Shown: piece after piece, positions 20,191 to 28,076 of the stretch
Position numbering within the stretch: the stretch's first letter is position 1
How the letters are laid out: the number at the start of each line of letters is the position of its first letter
Origin: Parabacteroides sp. AD58
GTDB taxonomy: Bacteria > Bacteroidota > Bacteroidia > Bacteroidales > Tannerellaceae
Assembly: GCF_023744375.2 (NCBI RefSeq)
Contig: NZ_CP146284.1
Coordinates: 3,286,001-3,350,000 of the forward strand
DNA length: 64,000 nucleotides
Reading direction: 5' to 3'
The notes under the pieces: model-generated
What the model was told of the DNA's origin: nothing
Databases searched by the model: none
Seen by the model: the letters and a program-made list of their open reading frames with translations, nothing else
Translations under genes and position numbers: made by a program

Positions 20191-20964
20191 ATGGAGAGTG
20201 GATGTAAATGGATAGGATGCTGTCTCCTGTCGATGTTGTCAGTGCAAGGAATACAGGCGCAGTTTTATACTGGGAACGATGTAGACGGAGCACGTTGGAG
20301 TCTTGGATTCACCGGCGGTGTATTCGTTCGTCCGATTTTGTCGGATAATCCTCAGCGGGTTTCCACAGGAGACGGAAGTGAGTCATTCGGAATTAAGGGT
20401 GAATATTTTTTACCCAAGAAATGGGCGGTCTATGCCGGTTATGAACGAACGGAATTGAATTATGGATATTCGAGTCGAAGCCTGGAAGGAATAGGTGTTG
20501 GAGTTAAGCGTTATTTCGTTCCTGATAGGTGGTTTGTTCAGCCTTATTTAGGAGCCGGATGGCTGTTTAACTGGGGCGACCGGCATGAAGATAGTACAAC
20601 GGGCGCCTCTTCCGGAAATTGGTCGATCGAAGTCCGGCAGAAGGCGGTTAATCCGCGGGCAGTATTTGTTCCTTCGGTCGGTGTCGATTTTTACTTGTTT
20701 TCGTCGGTAGCGTTTGTCATACGTTATGACTTGGGACTTGGTCTTGGCTCTCATACTCAGATTGAAGCAGTGGATAACAAAGGTGTGACATATCAATTGC
20801 GGGACAAAGGAATGTATCAACGATTGAATTTAGGTATTAAGGTTACATTCCCGATGCGGTTCTCTCAGCAGGATGGTTTCTCGTTGGGCGGAATTATTGG
20901 AAGTTTGATAGAAAACTGGTTTTATCGGCTTGACCAGAACAGTCGGGAGTATTATTATAGATGA
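20191..20964 (+). CDS. Outer-membrane beta-barrel protein inside the suf operon
   Basis: A 257-aa exported protein. The N-terminus (GCCLLSMLSVQGIQAQ-FYTGN) fits a cleaved signal peptide. The rest alternates aromatic beta strands and turns (GFTGGVFVRPIL, WAVYAGYERTELNYGY, VQPYLGAGWLFNW, RYDLGLGLGSH), like small OmpA/OMP_b-brl porin-type barrels of 8 strands. It is translated within the suf transcript, 88 bases after sufB and overlapping no gene; the sufC start lies 21 bases after its stop. Its role beside Fe-S assembly genes is unknown. Confidence 0.75.
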   Translation: MESGCKWIGCCLLSMLSVQGIQAQFYTGNDVDGARWSLGFTGGVFVRPILSDNPQRVSTGDGSESFGIKGEYFLPKKWAVYAGYERTELNYGYSSRSLEGIGVGVKRYFVPDRWFVQPYLGAGWLFNWGDRHEDSTTGASSGNWSIEVRQKAVNPRAVFVPSVGVDFYLFSSVAFVIRYDLGLGLGSHTQIEAVDNKGVTYQLRDKGMYQRLNLGIKVTFPMRFSQQDGFSLGGIIGSLIENWFYRLDQNSREYYYR

Positions 20965-20984
20965 TAAAAGGAGGAAAACAAAAT

Positions 20985-21740
20985 ATGTTAGAGATAAAAA
21001 ACTTGCATGCCAGTATCAATGGCAAAGAGATATTGAAAGGTATTAACCTTTCGGTGAAGGCGGGCGAAGTTCATGCGATCATGGGCCCGAACGGTTCAGG
21101 AAAAAGTACCTTGAGCAGTGTGCTGGTAGGAAATCCGGCGTTTGAGGTTACTGAAGGAGAAGTTACTTTCAACGGAAAGAATCTGTTGGAATTGTCTCCA
21201 GAAGACCGTAGTTGTGAAGGTTTGTTCCTGAGTTTCCAATATCCGGTGGAAATTCCGGGTGTAAGTATGGTGAACTTTATGCGTGCAGCAGTCAATGCTC
21301 ATCGGAAATATAACGGGCAGGCTCCGGTTTCAGCTACTGAGTTTCTAAAGCTAATGCGTGAGAAACGGGCAATTGTCGAGTTGGATAACAAGTTGGCGAG
21401 CCGTAGTGTGAACGAAGGATTCTCGGGAGGTGAGAAGAAACGTAACGAGATTTTCCAGATGGCGATGCTGGAACCGAAACTCTCTATTCTGGATGAAACA
21501 GACTCAGGTTTGGATATTGATGCTTTACGTATTGTAGCAAGCGGCGTCAACAAGTTGAAGACTGCTAATAATGCTACAATCGTGATTACTCACTATCAGC
21601 GTCTGCTGGATTATATTAAGCCGGATGTGGTGCACGTACTTTATAAAGGTCGTATTGTAAAGACTGCCGGTCCGGAACTGGCTCTCGAGCTGGAAGAAAA
21701 AGGTTACGACTGGATCAAGAAGGAGATGGGAGATTTGTAA
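20985..21740 (+). CDS. sufC: Fe-S cluster assembly ATPase SufC
   Basis: ABC-type ATPase of the soluble SufBCD complex. 251 aa. Walker A is GPNGSGKSTL, the signature is FSGGEKKRNEI, and Walker B is LSILDETDSGLD, the SufC-specific form. The start at ATG 20985 is supported by AAAGGAGG 8-15 bases upstream, a strong Shine-Dalgarno sequence that is unusual in this group, where most genes here lack one. Confidence 0.97.
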   Translation: MLEIKNLHASINGKEILKGINLSVKAGEVHAIMGPNGSGKSTLSSVLVGNPAFEVTEGEVTFNGKNLLELSPEDRSCEGLFLSFQYPVEIPGVSMVNFMRAAVNAHRKYNGQAPVSATEFLKLMREKRAIVELDNKLASRSVNEGFSGGEKKRNEIFQMAMLEPKLSILDETDSGLDIDALRIVASGVNKLKTANNATIVITHYQRLLDYIKPDVVHVLYKGRIVKTAGPELALELEEKGYDWIKKEMGDL

Positions 21741-21752
21741 CAAATCAAACTA

Positions 21753-22172
21753 GGCACGGATTTCACGGATGACACGGATATATGTTGTATGAGAATTTAA
21801 CTAAAGAAATTATTAGCGCCTTTTATGAAGTTCATTCTATTTTGGGTTTTGGATTCTTGGAGCAAGTATATCAGAACGCCCTTTATAAAGAATTAAAACG
21901 GCGAGGATTACATTGTGAAGCTCAAAAGCAACTAAAAGTCTATTATAAGAATGAGGTTGTAGGTAATTACGTAGCTGATATCGTAGTGAATGATCAAGTT
22001 ATATTAGAGTTAAAGGCGGTATCAGCATTGCGTCCTGAACATGAATGGCAGTTAGTAAATTATCTGAAGGCAACAGGCTTGAAAGTCGGTTTATTACTGA
22101 ACTTTGGCTTATCAGGAGAAGTTAAGCGAAAAATATTAACGTGAAAACTGTGTAATCCGTGTAATCCGTGCC
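21753..22172. mobile_element. Candidate repeat-bounded element carrying the GxxExxY gene
   Basis: The left border (21753-21775) starts GGCACGGATT and has three CACGGAT words at 9-base spacing. The right border (22150-22172) is its inverted copy, ending AATCCGTGCC. The two 23-base arms match at 21 positions. The gene's ATG begins about 7 bases after the left arm and its stop lies about 5 before the right arm, so gene and repeats form one 420-base unit. It sits between sufC and sufD, which are adjacent in most suf operons. Confidence 0.6.
21782..22144 (+). CDS. GxxExxY family protein (PD-(D/E)XK-like)
   Basis: A 120-aa protein with the naming motif in the segment GFGFLEQVYQNAL (G-x-x-E-x-x-Y) and a likely nuclease-fold core ADIVVND..VILELKAV, i.e. 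D followed by E-x-K. This matches the GxxExxY/PDDEXK_3 family, whose members have no well-established function. It is inserted in the suf operon between sufC and sufD and enclosed by inverted CACGGAT repeats (see the mobile element entry). Confidence 0.85.
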   Translation: MLYENLTKEIISAFYEVHSILGFGFLEQVYQNALYKELKRRGLHCEAQKQLKVYYKNEVVGNYVADIVVNDQVILELKAVSALRPEHEWQLVNYLKATGLKVGLLLNFGLSGEVKRKILT

Positions 22173-22196
22173 AAAAATGGATAATAAATAAGAAGT

Positions 22197-23540
22197 ATGA
22201 AAGCAGAACAACAATATATTGATCTCTTTACCCAGTATGAAGATTTGATCTGCCGCAAGAGTGTGCCGGTATTGAATGCGTTGCGTGCGCAGGCATTCGC
22301 CGACTTTGAGCGGTTAGGCTTTCCTTCGTTGAAGGGTGAAGACTATAAATATACGGATGTGGAAAAGGCTTTCGCGCCTGATTATGGAATCAATATCAAT
22401 CGTCTTGATATACCTGTCAATCCGTATGATGTGTTTCACTGTGATGTTCCCAACCTGAGCACCTCACTTTATTTTGTGGTCAACGATTCTTTCTATGAGA
22501 AGGAATTACCGAAGGCTCATTTACCCGAAGGTGTCTATGTGGGAAGTTTGTGTCGCTTTGCGGCTGAGTATCCGGAAGTGGCGGCACGCTATTATGGCAA
22601 GCTGGCGCAGACTTCAGCCAATGGAGTAGTGGCTTTGAATACGATGCTGGTGCAGGATGGTTTTGTTGTGTATGTTCCGAAGAATATGGTCTTAGAACGT
22701 CCTATCCAGCTGGTGAATATATTCCGAAGCGATGTCGATACGATGGCCAATCGCCGTATTTTATTCATTGTTGAAGAGAATGCTGAAGCGCGTCTGCTGG
22801 TGTGTGATCATAGCATCGACGATGTGAAGTTCTTCTCCAACCAAGTTATCGAGATCTTTGCCGGAGTAAATGCGCGGGCTGATTATTATGACCTGGAAGA
22901 AAGTTCCGTCTCAACGACTCGTTTCTCTAATCTGTATGTCCGTCAGGAAGCAGGCTCGAATGTGGTTGTCAATGGGGTTACGTTGACGAACGGACTGACG
23001 CGTAATAATTACTTTGTATCGCTTGAAGGTGAAGGCGCTGATCTTTCTCTTTGTGGCATGTCGGTATTGGACAAGGAACAACAGTTGGATACCTATTCGT
23101 TGGTGGAACATAAAGTTCCTCGCTGTACATGCAATGAATTGTTCAAGAATGTCTTGAATGATCGGGCTGTGGGTGCGTTCAGCGGACGCATCTTAGTACA
23201 GCAGGGAGCTGATAAAACTGAGGCTTATCAGACGAACCGTAATTTATGTGCTACACGCGAATGCCGGATGTACAGCAAGCCACAGTTGGAAATTTATGCC
23301 GACGATGTGAAATGTTCGCACGGTATGAGTACCGGACAGTTGGATGAAAACGCCCTCTTCTACATGCAGAGCCGTGGTATTCCGCGTGACGAAGCTCGCA
23401 TGTTGCTCAGCGTTGCGTTTACTTCAGACGTCATCGAACACGTCCGTCTGGAAGCATTGAAAGACCGTTTGCATAAACTGGTTGAGAAACGTTTCCGTGG
23501 AGAACTGGCAAAGTGCGCCGGATGTCGGATCTGTAAATAA
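22197..23540 (+). CDS. sufD: Fe-S cluster assembly protein SufD
   Basis: SufB paralogue and third part of the SufBCD complex. 447 aa. The N-terminal helical part has LGFPSLKGEDYKYTDV; the beta-helix core ends in QTNRNLCATRECRMYSKPQLEIYADDVKCSHG-MSTGQLDENALFYMQSRGIP, the diagnostic SufD C-terminal region. It lies 53 bases downstream of the GxxExxY stop. It is the last gene before a strong terminator. Confidence 0.95.
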   Translation: MKAEQQYIDLFTQYEDLICRKSVPVLNALRAQAFADFERLGFPSLKGEDYKYTDVEKAFAPDYGININRLDIPVNPYDVFHCDVPNLSTSLYFVVNDSFYEKELPKAHLPEGVYVGSLCRFAAEYPEVAARYYGKLAQTSANGVVALNTMLVQDGFVVYVPKNMVLERPIQLVNIFRSDVDTMANRRILFIVEENAEARLLVCDHSIDDVKFFSNQVIEIFAGVNARADYYDLEESSVSTTRFSNLYVRQEAGSNVVVNGVTLTNGLTRNNYFVSLEGEGADLSLCGMSVLDKEQQLDTYSLVEHKVPRCTCNELFKNVLNDRAVGAFSGRILVQQGADKTEAYQTNRNLCATRECRMYSKPQLEIYADDVKCSHGMSTGQLDENALFYMQSRGIPRDEARMLLSVAFTSDVIEHVRLEALKDRLHKLVEKRFRGELAKCAGCRICK

Positions 23541-23658
23541 AAAGAGCAATAAGGATAAAATGACATAGGTTTGTCATCTGTTTGTCATATCAGTGGTTTA
23601 CATTTGCCGGTGTAAATCAAGAGATAATTTATCCTTTAAATATTTCTATTTTAGTATG

Positions 23659-23700
23659 GGCTGCTTTTACCTACGGCGGTGGGTAAGGCAGCCTTTTTTA
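23659..23700 (+). terminator. Terminator after sufD
   Basis: GGCTGC (23659-23664) pairs with GCAGCC (23688-23693), extended by further pairing inward, followed by TTTTTTATTTG. It ends the long nusA-to-sufD transcript before sufS. Confidence 0.85.
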
Positions 23701-23752
23701 TTTGATGCCGTCCGGCTTTTCATCGAGTTATACACATCTCAATTAAACATTG

Positions 23753-23760
23753 TATCTTTG
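23753..23760 (+). promoter_or_regulatory. Probable -7 box of sufS
   Basis: TATCTTTG matches TANNTTTG, but no good -33 box is present 19-21 bases upstream. A start near 23767 leaves ATG 23798 with a short leader, while an ATG at 23777 would be only about 10 bases from the start. Confidence 0.5.
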
Positions 23761-23797
23761 TGGGTTGTTATCAATAATGAATTTAATCTATACAGCA

Positions 23798-25015
23798 ATG
23801 ACTTTCGATATAAAAGCTATACGGGAAGATTTCCCGATCCTTTCTCATCAGGTTTACAACAAGCCTCTGGTTTATTTCGATAATGCGGCAACGACACAAA
23901 AACCGCGTTGTGTGGTCGAAAAGATTGAAAACGGATATTATAATGTGAACGCGAATATTCATCGTGGTGTACACTTCCTGAGCCAGGAAGCAACCGAAGC
24001 GCACGAAGAAGCCCGCCGTACGGTACAACATTTCCTGAATGCCCGTTCATCTAATGAGATTGTCTTTACACGGGGAACGACAGAATCCATCAATTTAGTA
24101 GCCAGCAGTTTTACCGACGAATGTATGTCGGCCGGAGATGAGGTGATTGTTTCGGTCATGGAGCACCATTCCAATATTGTTCCCTGGCAAATCCAGGCAG
24201 CGAAGAAAGGTATTTCCCTGCGGGTTATCCCGATGAACGAGAAAGGAGAACTGCTGCTGGATGAATACCGGAAACTTTTCACGGAGAAGACCCGTCTGGT
24301 CGCTGTAACGCAAGTATCAAATGTTTTGGGAACAGTCAATCCGATAAAGGAAATAGTTGCGATAGCCCACGAACACGGAGTTCCTGTGCTGGTTGACGGT
24401 GCGCAATCTACTCCGCATATGAAAGTAGATGTGCAAGACCTGGATGCTGAATTCTTTGTTTTCTCAGGGCATAAGATTTACGGTCCGACCGGCATTGGTG
24501 TACTGTATGGAAAAGAAGAATGGCTGGATAAACTTCCTCCTTATCAGGGCGGTGGTGAAATGATTGCCACAGTATCATTCGAAAAGACCGTATTCAATGA
24601 ATTACCATTTAAGTTTGAAGCCGGCACGCCGGATTATATTGGCAGTGTTGCTTTGGCCGAGGCTTTGCGTTATGTTGATAATATCGGTATGGACCGCATA
24701 GCAGCGCAGGAACAGGATTTACTCCAGTATGCTACCGAACAGCTGAAACAGATCGAAGGCATGCGTATCTTCGGTGAGGCGGCTGATAAAGGCGCCGTTA
24801 TTTCTTTCCTGGTCGGAAATATCCATCACTATGACATGGGCATGCTGCTTGACCATCTGGGCATTGCCGTGCGTACGGGTCATCATTGTGCACAGCCTTT
24901 GATGCAGGCTTTGGGAATAGAAGGGACAGTTCGTGCTTCGTTCTCATTCTATAATACGCGTGAAGAAGTAGATGTGCTGGTTCGTGGTATCGAACGAGTA
25001 CGTAAAATGTTCTGA
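23798..25015 (+). CDS. sufS: Cysteine desulfurase SufS
   Basis: PLP enzyme that takes sulfur from cysteine for Fe-S assembly. 405 aa. Landmarks are YFDNAATTQKP, TRGTTESINLVA, the PLP lysine in VFSGHKIYGPTGIG, and the catalytic Cys in RTGHHCAQPLM, with the short loop of SufS-type (group II) enzymes. ATG 23798 gives MTFDIKAIREDFPIL; longer starts add a hydrophobic stretch and precede or crowd the predicted transcription start. No sufE or sufU follows, so the sulfur acceptor must be encoded elsewhere. Confidence 0.95.
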   Translation: MTFDIKAIREDFPILSHQVYNKPLVYFDNAATTQKPRCVVEKIENGYYNVNANIHRGVHFLSQEATEAHEEARRTVQHFLNARSSNEIVFTRGTTESINLVASSFTDECMSAGDEVIVSVMEHHSNIVPWQIQAAKKGISLRVIPMNEKGELLLDEYRKLFTEKTRLVAVTQVSNVLGTVNPIKEIVAIAHEHGVPVLVDGAQSTPHMKVDVQDLDAEFFVFSGHKIYGPTGIGVLYGKEEWLDKLPPYQGGGEMIATVSFEKTVFNELPFKFEAGTPDYIGSVALAEALRYVDNIGMDRIAAQEQDLLQYATEQLKQIEGMRIFGEAADKGAVISFLVGNIHHYDMGMLLDHLGIAVRTGHHCAQPLMQALGIEGTVRASFSFYNTREEVDVLVRGIERVRKMF

Positions 25016-25117
25016 TGCTGACTACCTGAAGTAGCTGAATGCAGTTTCATTGAGTATCTTTAACTATTTATAAGTAGCTGGCGCTATACGAAGTCTTTTC
25101 AGATAAAGAATTATGCG

Positions 25118-25259
25118 TATATTTGCGCCATAGAATTATAAATAGTCATTTCCTTAGTAAAAATTCAGACTTGAAATTTTACTTTAAATGCTACTCAGGC
25201 ATTTATGTTAGTAAGAGAGTGGAGGGGTTCTTTGTGAAAAGGGCTCCTTTATGTTTTTT
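25118..25259 (+). ncRNA. Small-RNA candidate after sufS
   Basis: TATATTTG (25118-25125, plus TTTT 18 bases upstream) is followed by three consecutive hairpins: AGTAAAAATTCA/TGAAATTTTACT (25156-25167/25172-25183, one mismatch), AAATGC/GCATTT (25186-25191/25199-25204), and GGAG/CTCC (25221-25224/25244-25247), then TTTATGTTTTTT. No protein frame of note is inside. A transcript of about 125 bases would end before the convergent lipoprotein gene. Alternatively the last hairpin is only a terminator for that region. Confidence 0.4.
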
Positions 25260-25286
25260 CTGGATATGATTTCCTCTTTCTCTTGT

Positions 25287-25913
25287 TTATTTCTGCGTTG
25301 GAAATGAAAATTCTTCTTCGTACAAAGTCTGTCCTTGCGAATCATTCAGGGAAATCTGATAAACAGCTTTGCCTTCTTTCAGTTGCGAACTGCCCAGCAG
25401 ATTGATCCGATAGCGGATTTCTTCTCCTGGTTTAATGTTTGTAATGGGAATGACTTCCGAATTACGGATTCGTTTGGCTTCTTTTTTCCCTTTCAATGCA
25501 GGAAGTAACTGCCGTATATTTTTAGATCCGTTATTATGGATAATGAAAGTCAGGTGCGCATGTTCGCCCGCTTCCAGCGTTCCGTCCCGGTTTTCATCCG
25601 TCAGCAGAATATCTTTGATAACTAATTGGGGAACTTCTCTTTCTTCCGGTCTGCTTGTTTGTGCAGGTTGTTCCTTGTACGGATTGGCAGCAGCGGCGCC
25701 CAAAGCACTTCCGGCAACTCCTCCTACCACCGAACCTATTAACGATCCGCCCCAGCCTCCGATACGATCACCCAATAAAGTACCAGAAACGCTGCCAATC
25801 ATGCCTCCGGTCTGCATGGCAAACATTTGTTTGTTTTGCGGAGTCATTGTTTTACAGCCCGTACTTGTTAGCATGAAGCTGGCGAATAATCCGATTAAAT
25901 AAGTTGTTTTCAT
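25287..25913 (-). CDS. Glycine-zipper lipoprotein
   Basis: A 208-aa lipoprotein: signal MKTTYLIGLFASFMLTSTGC followed by a Gly-rich zipper (residues about 35-75, GGMIGSVSGTLLGDRIGGWGG... with G-x-x-x-G spacing) that can form a membrane-associated helix pair. The C-terminal half (about 95-208) looks like an Ig-like or CARDB-type beta domain (LVIKDILLTDENRDGTLEAGEHAHLTFIIHNNGS). Membership in a specific family is not claimed. The gene stands alone between two small-RNA candidates. Confidence 0.7.
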   Translation of the reverse strand: MKTTYLIGLFASFMLTSTGCKTMTPQNKQMFAMQTGGMIGSVSGTLLGDRIGGWGGSLIGSVVGGVAGSALGAAAANPYKEQPAQTSRPEEREVPQLVIKDILLTDENRDGTLEAGEHAHLTFIIHNNGSKNIRQLLPALKGKKEAKRIRNSEVIPITNIKPGEEIRYRINLLGSSQLKEGKAVYQISLNDSQGQTLYEEEFSFPTQK

Positions 25914-26072
25914 ATAGTCTTTCCTTCCTTCGGGATAAAGTTACAAATATTTATCATATAACTGATTCAGAGGCTGATTTGTTTTGTTCATTTTCGAGGT
26001 AAGATAAATTTGTTTTTCCCCGTAGGATTATTTTGAATGGCCTATTATTAATTCTTTCGATTCTCGGCAGAA

Positions 26073-26166
26073 ATTCTTTAGTTCACGTCGTGGATTACTT
26101 AGTTCTCAGCGTGGATTACTTAGTTCACGCCGTGAACTACTTAATTCACGGCGTGAACTAAAGAAT
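26073..26166. repeat. 94-base palindrome cassette, copy 1
   Basis: Border ATTCTTTA (26073-26080), then four 15-base palindromic units separated by three TACTTA spacers, then the inverted border TAAAGAAT (26159-26166). Units: GTTCACGTCGTGGAT, GTTCTCAGCGTGGAT, GTTCACGCCGTGAAC, ATTCACGGCGTGAAC. The design and length equal those of 45041-45134, in opposite orientation (spacers TACTTA here, TAAGTA there). The flanking 26041-26060 and 26167-26265 show no other feature. Confidence 0.85.
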
Positions 26167-26265
26167 AAGTCGTATAGTTTATCTTTTATGATGGTTGCTT
26201 TTATAGAAAAGGCAGATAAAGAGTTGAACAATCCGGTGGTAAAAGATTTCGCCGGATAACGCACA

Positions 26266-26448
26266 AAAGCCTCACTTCCCAGCGAGGCTTTCATGTTATC
26301 GGAAATAACCAATAAAAACTTTCCAATATTACATCATCTTATATGCTTACATAAATTAGCGATATGGTTTTGGTTTTAGCGATTATACTAATAGTGTTAC
26401 GTTCATTTTGACAATGCAAAGATACTTCCCTCTTTCAGGCTGATCAAT
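26266..26448 (-). ncRNA. Small-RNA candidate, minus strand
   Basis: On the minus strand ATTG (26445-26448), 20 bases, TATCTTTG (26417-26424) is a good promoter. Transcription from about 26410 would reach a hairpin AAAGCCTC/GAGGCTTT (about 26268-26293) followed by TGTGCG, a weak T-run. The product would be about 140 bases; the only frames in it are very short. It is divergent from the porin promoter, and the operator-like site 1 overlaps its -33 box. Confidence 0.35.
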
Positions 26449-26641
26449 ACCTACTTATGAGTAAAACGACTGTCTTCTTATACCCGATTATGAGTATTTG
26501 CCGCTTTTCGGTCTTTTTAGTATAAATATGTTTCATGAAAAATGCCTTTGTCAATACCTATTCCGTGGTATTTGCCAAAACGCTGTACTTATCTGTTGGT
26601 ATTTAAATAGCTTATTATGAATAAATACCTATAAATCAGTA
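26447..26641 (+). promoter_or_regulatory. Five ATACC-N8-RGTA operator-like sites
   Basis: Sites at 26447-26463, 26480-26496, 26554-26570, 26586-26602 (inverted) and 26625-26641: ATACC, 8 bases, AGTA or GGTA. The half-sites TACC/GGTA make an imperfect palindrome. A partial sixth (ATACC, N8, GTGA) is at 26656. Site spacings are 33, 74, 32 and 39 bases. They fill the region between two divergent promoters, which suits a regulator controlling both. Confidence 0.5.
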
Positions 26642-26671
26642 AACCGTTGGGCTTTATACCTAATTGCTGTG

Positions 26672-26703
26672 ATTGATTCCCCTTCGATAGTCCTATAGTT
26701 TTG
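26672..26703 (+). promoter_or_regulatory. Promoter of the porin/imelysin cluster
   Basis: ATTG (26672-26675), 20 bases, TAGTTTTG (26696-26703). A start near 26710 gives a leader of about 13 bases before the ATG at 26723. Confidence 0.7.
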
Positions 26704-26722
26704 CACAAAATTTAAAAACAGA

Positions 26723-28048
26723 ATGAAAAGATTAGCAAATTTTCTGGTATTGTCGTTGTTTGTGGCTACTCCTCTGATGGCTCAAGAAACAACATCTGAG
26801 CAGTCAGCAGCTGAACAGTCGGCAGAAATTTATGCCAAAGGATATGATAAATTCCGCTTTGGCGGCTACGGAGAAGCCTTGGTCAACTTTATGGATTATG
26901 GAATTAACCGGTATACACGTCCGGAAGGAAATGAAAAGGCACATCGTAATTCCATTTCTATTCCCAGGTTTGTCCTGGCTTTCGATTATAAATTCAATTC
27001 CAAATGGATATTAGGTGCCGAGATCGAATTTGAAGCTGGTGGAACAGGTTCGGCTTATGAACTGGAAAATACAGAGAATGGTGAATACGAAACGGAAGTA
27101 GAAAAAGGAGGTGAGGTAGCGTTGGAGCAATTTCATATCACCCGTCTGATTCATCCTGCTTTTAATGTACGGGCAGGTCATCTGATTGTCCCGGTTGGTC
27201 TGACCAACGAACATCATGAACCGATTAATTTCTTCGGGACTTCGCGGCCGGAAGGTGAAACAACCATTCTGCCTTCTACCTGGCATGAAAACGGAATCGA
27301 GGTATTTGGTACGTTGGGTAGGAAGTATGCCCGTTTTAATTATCAGCTTCAGATCGTTACCGGATTAAATGCCAATGGCTTTGACCGGAATACATGGGTT
27401 GCCAGTGGGAAACAGGGAATTTTTGAGACCGATAATTTTACTTCGCCAGCTTATGTGGCCCGTCTAAATTATATAGGTGTTCCCGGATTGAAGTTGGGAG
27501 GTTCGTTCTACTATTGCCATAATACGGGAGCTAATTCCGACAAGACGGCAACCTATAAATCTATCGGCGACATTCCGTTGCGGATTTACACGGCCGATGT
27601 ACAGTATAAGAATAAATATCTGACGGCCCGTGCCAATATGGTCTATGGAAACTTGGGAAACACGGTGGAACTGAGCAATGCCAATGGCAAACTGTCCGGG
27701 CTTTCTCCTTACAGCCGGGTAACGCCAATTGCCAAGAAAGCGGTTAGTTATGGTGGTGAAGTAGGCTTTAACTTACGTTCGCTTTGCCGGGATAATACGC
27801 GTGTCCCGGTGATTTATCCCTTTGTCCGGTATGAATATTATAATCCGCAGGAAGAAGTCTTGAGTCCGCATACGGCAGAACTGCGGAATAAAGTCAGTAT
27901 GTGGACGGCCGGTGCCAACTGGTATGCTTTACCCAATTTAGTAGTGAAAGCCGATTATACAACGCGTCGTATAGGTGGCGGCAAGTACAACAGTGAAAAT
28001 GAATTTAGTTTGGGTGTGGCTTATATCGCCTGGTTCTTGAGTAAATAA
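26723..28048 (+). CDS. Outer-membrane barrel (porin-like)
   Basis: A 441-aa exported protein. The signal peptide is MKRLANFLVLSLFVATPLMA-QETT. The body starts with a long soluble stretch KFRFGGYGEALVNFMDYGIN and then repeated porin-like strands ending in aromatic residues (FVLAFDYKFNSKWILGAEIEFEAGG, LEQFHITRLIHPAFNVRAGHLIVPVG, LVVKADYTTRR, FSLGVAYIAWFLSK), the style of Bacteroidetes porins of 14-16 strands. Substrate unknown. It is the first gene of the cluster reaching to about 34031. Confidence 0.8.
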   Translation: MKRLANFLVLSLFVATPLMAQETTSEQSAAEQSAEIYAKGYDKFRFGGYGEALVNFMDYGINRYTRPEGNEKAHRNSISIPRFVLAFDYKFNSKWILGAEIEFEAGGTGSAYELENTENGEYETEVEKGGEVALEQFHITRLIHPAFNVRAGHLIVPVGLTNEHHEPINFFGTSRPEGETTILPSTWHENGIEVFGTLGRKYARFNYQLQIVTGLNANGFDRNTWVASGKQGIFETDNFTSPAYVARLNYIGVPGLKLGGSFYYCHNTGANSDKTATYKSIGDIPLRIYTADVQYKNKYLTARANMVYGNLGNTVELSNANGKLSGLSPYSRVTPIAKKAVSYGGEVGFNLRSLCRDNTRVPVIYPFVRYEYYNPQEEVLSPHTAELRNKVSMWTAGANWYALPNLVVKADYTTRRIGGGKYNSENEFSLGVAYIAWFLSK

Positions 28049-28076
28049 GTATAAATCCTTTAATATTTAAAACAAA

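Noticed and set aside
23593..23883. 96-codon frame between sufD and sufS
   Set aside because: It crosses the sufD terminator and overlaps the sufS start in another frame.
26073..26166. CRISPR array
   Set aside because: Units are palindromes of 15 bases with constant 6-base spacers, whereas CRISPR spacers are variable and about 30 bases; no cas genes are seen.
26106..26312. Minus-strand frame of 68 codons over the 94-base cassette
   Set aside because: Its end is made of repeated SSRREL words that come from the palindromes, and it overlaps the small-RNA candidate; no start signal supports it.
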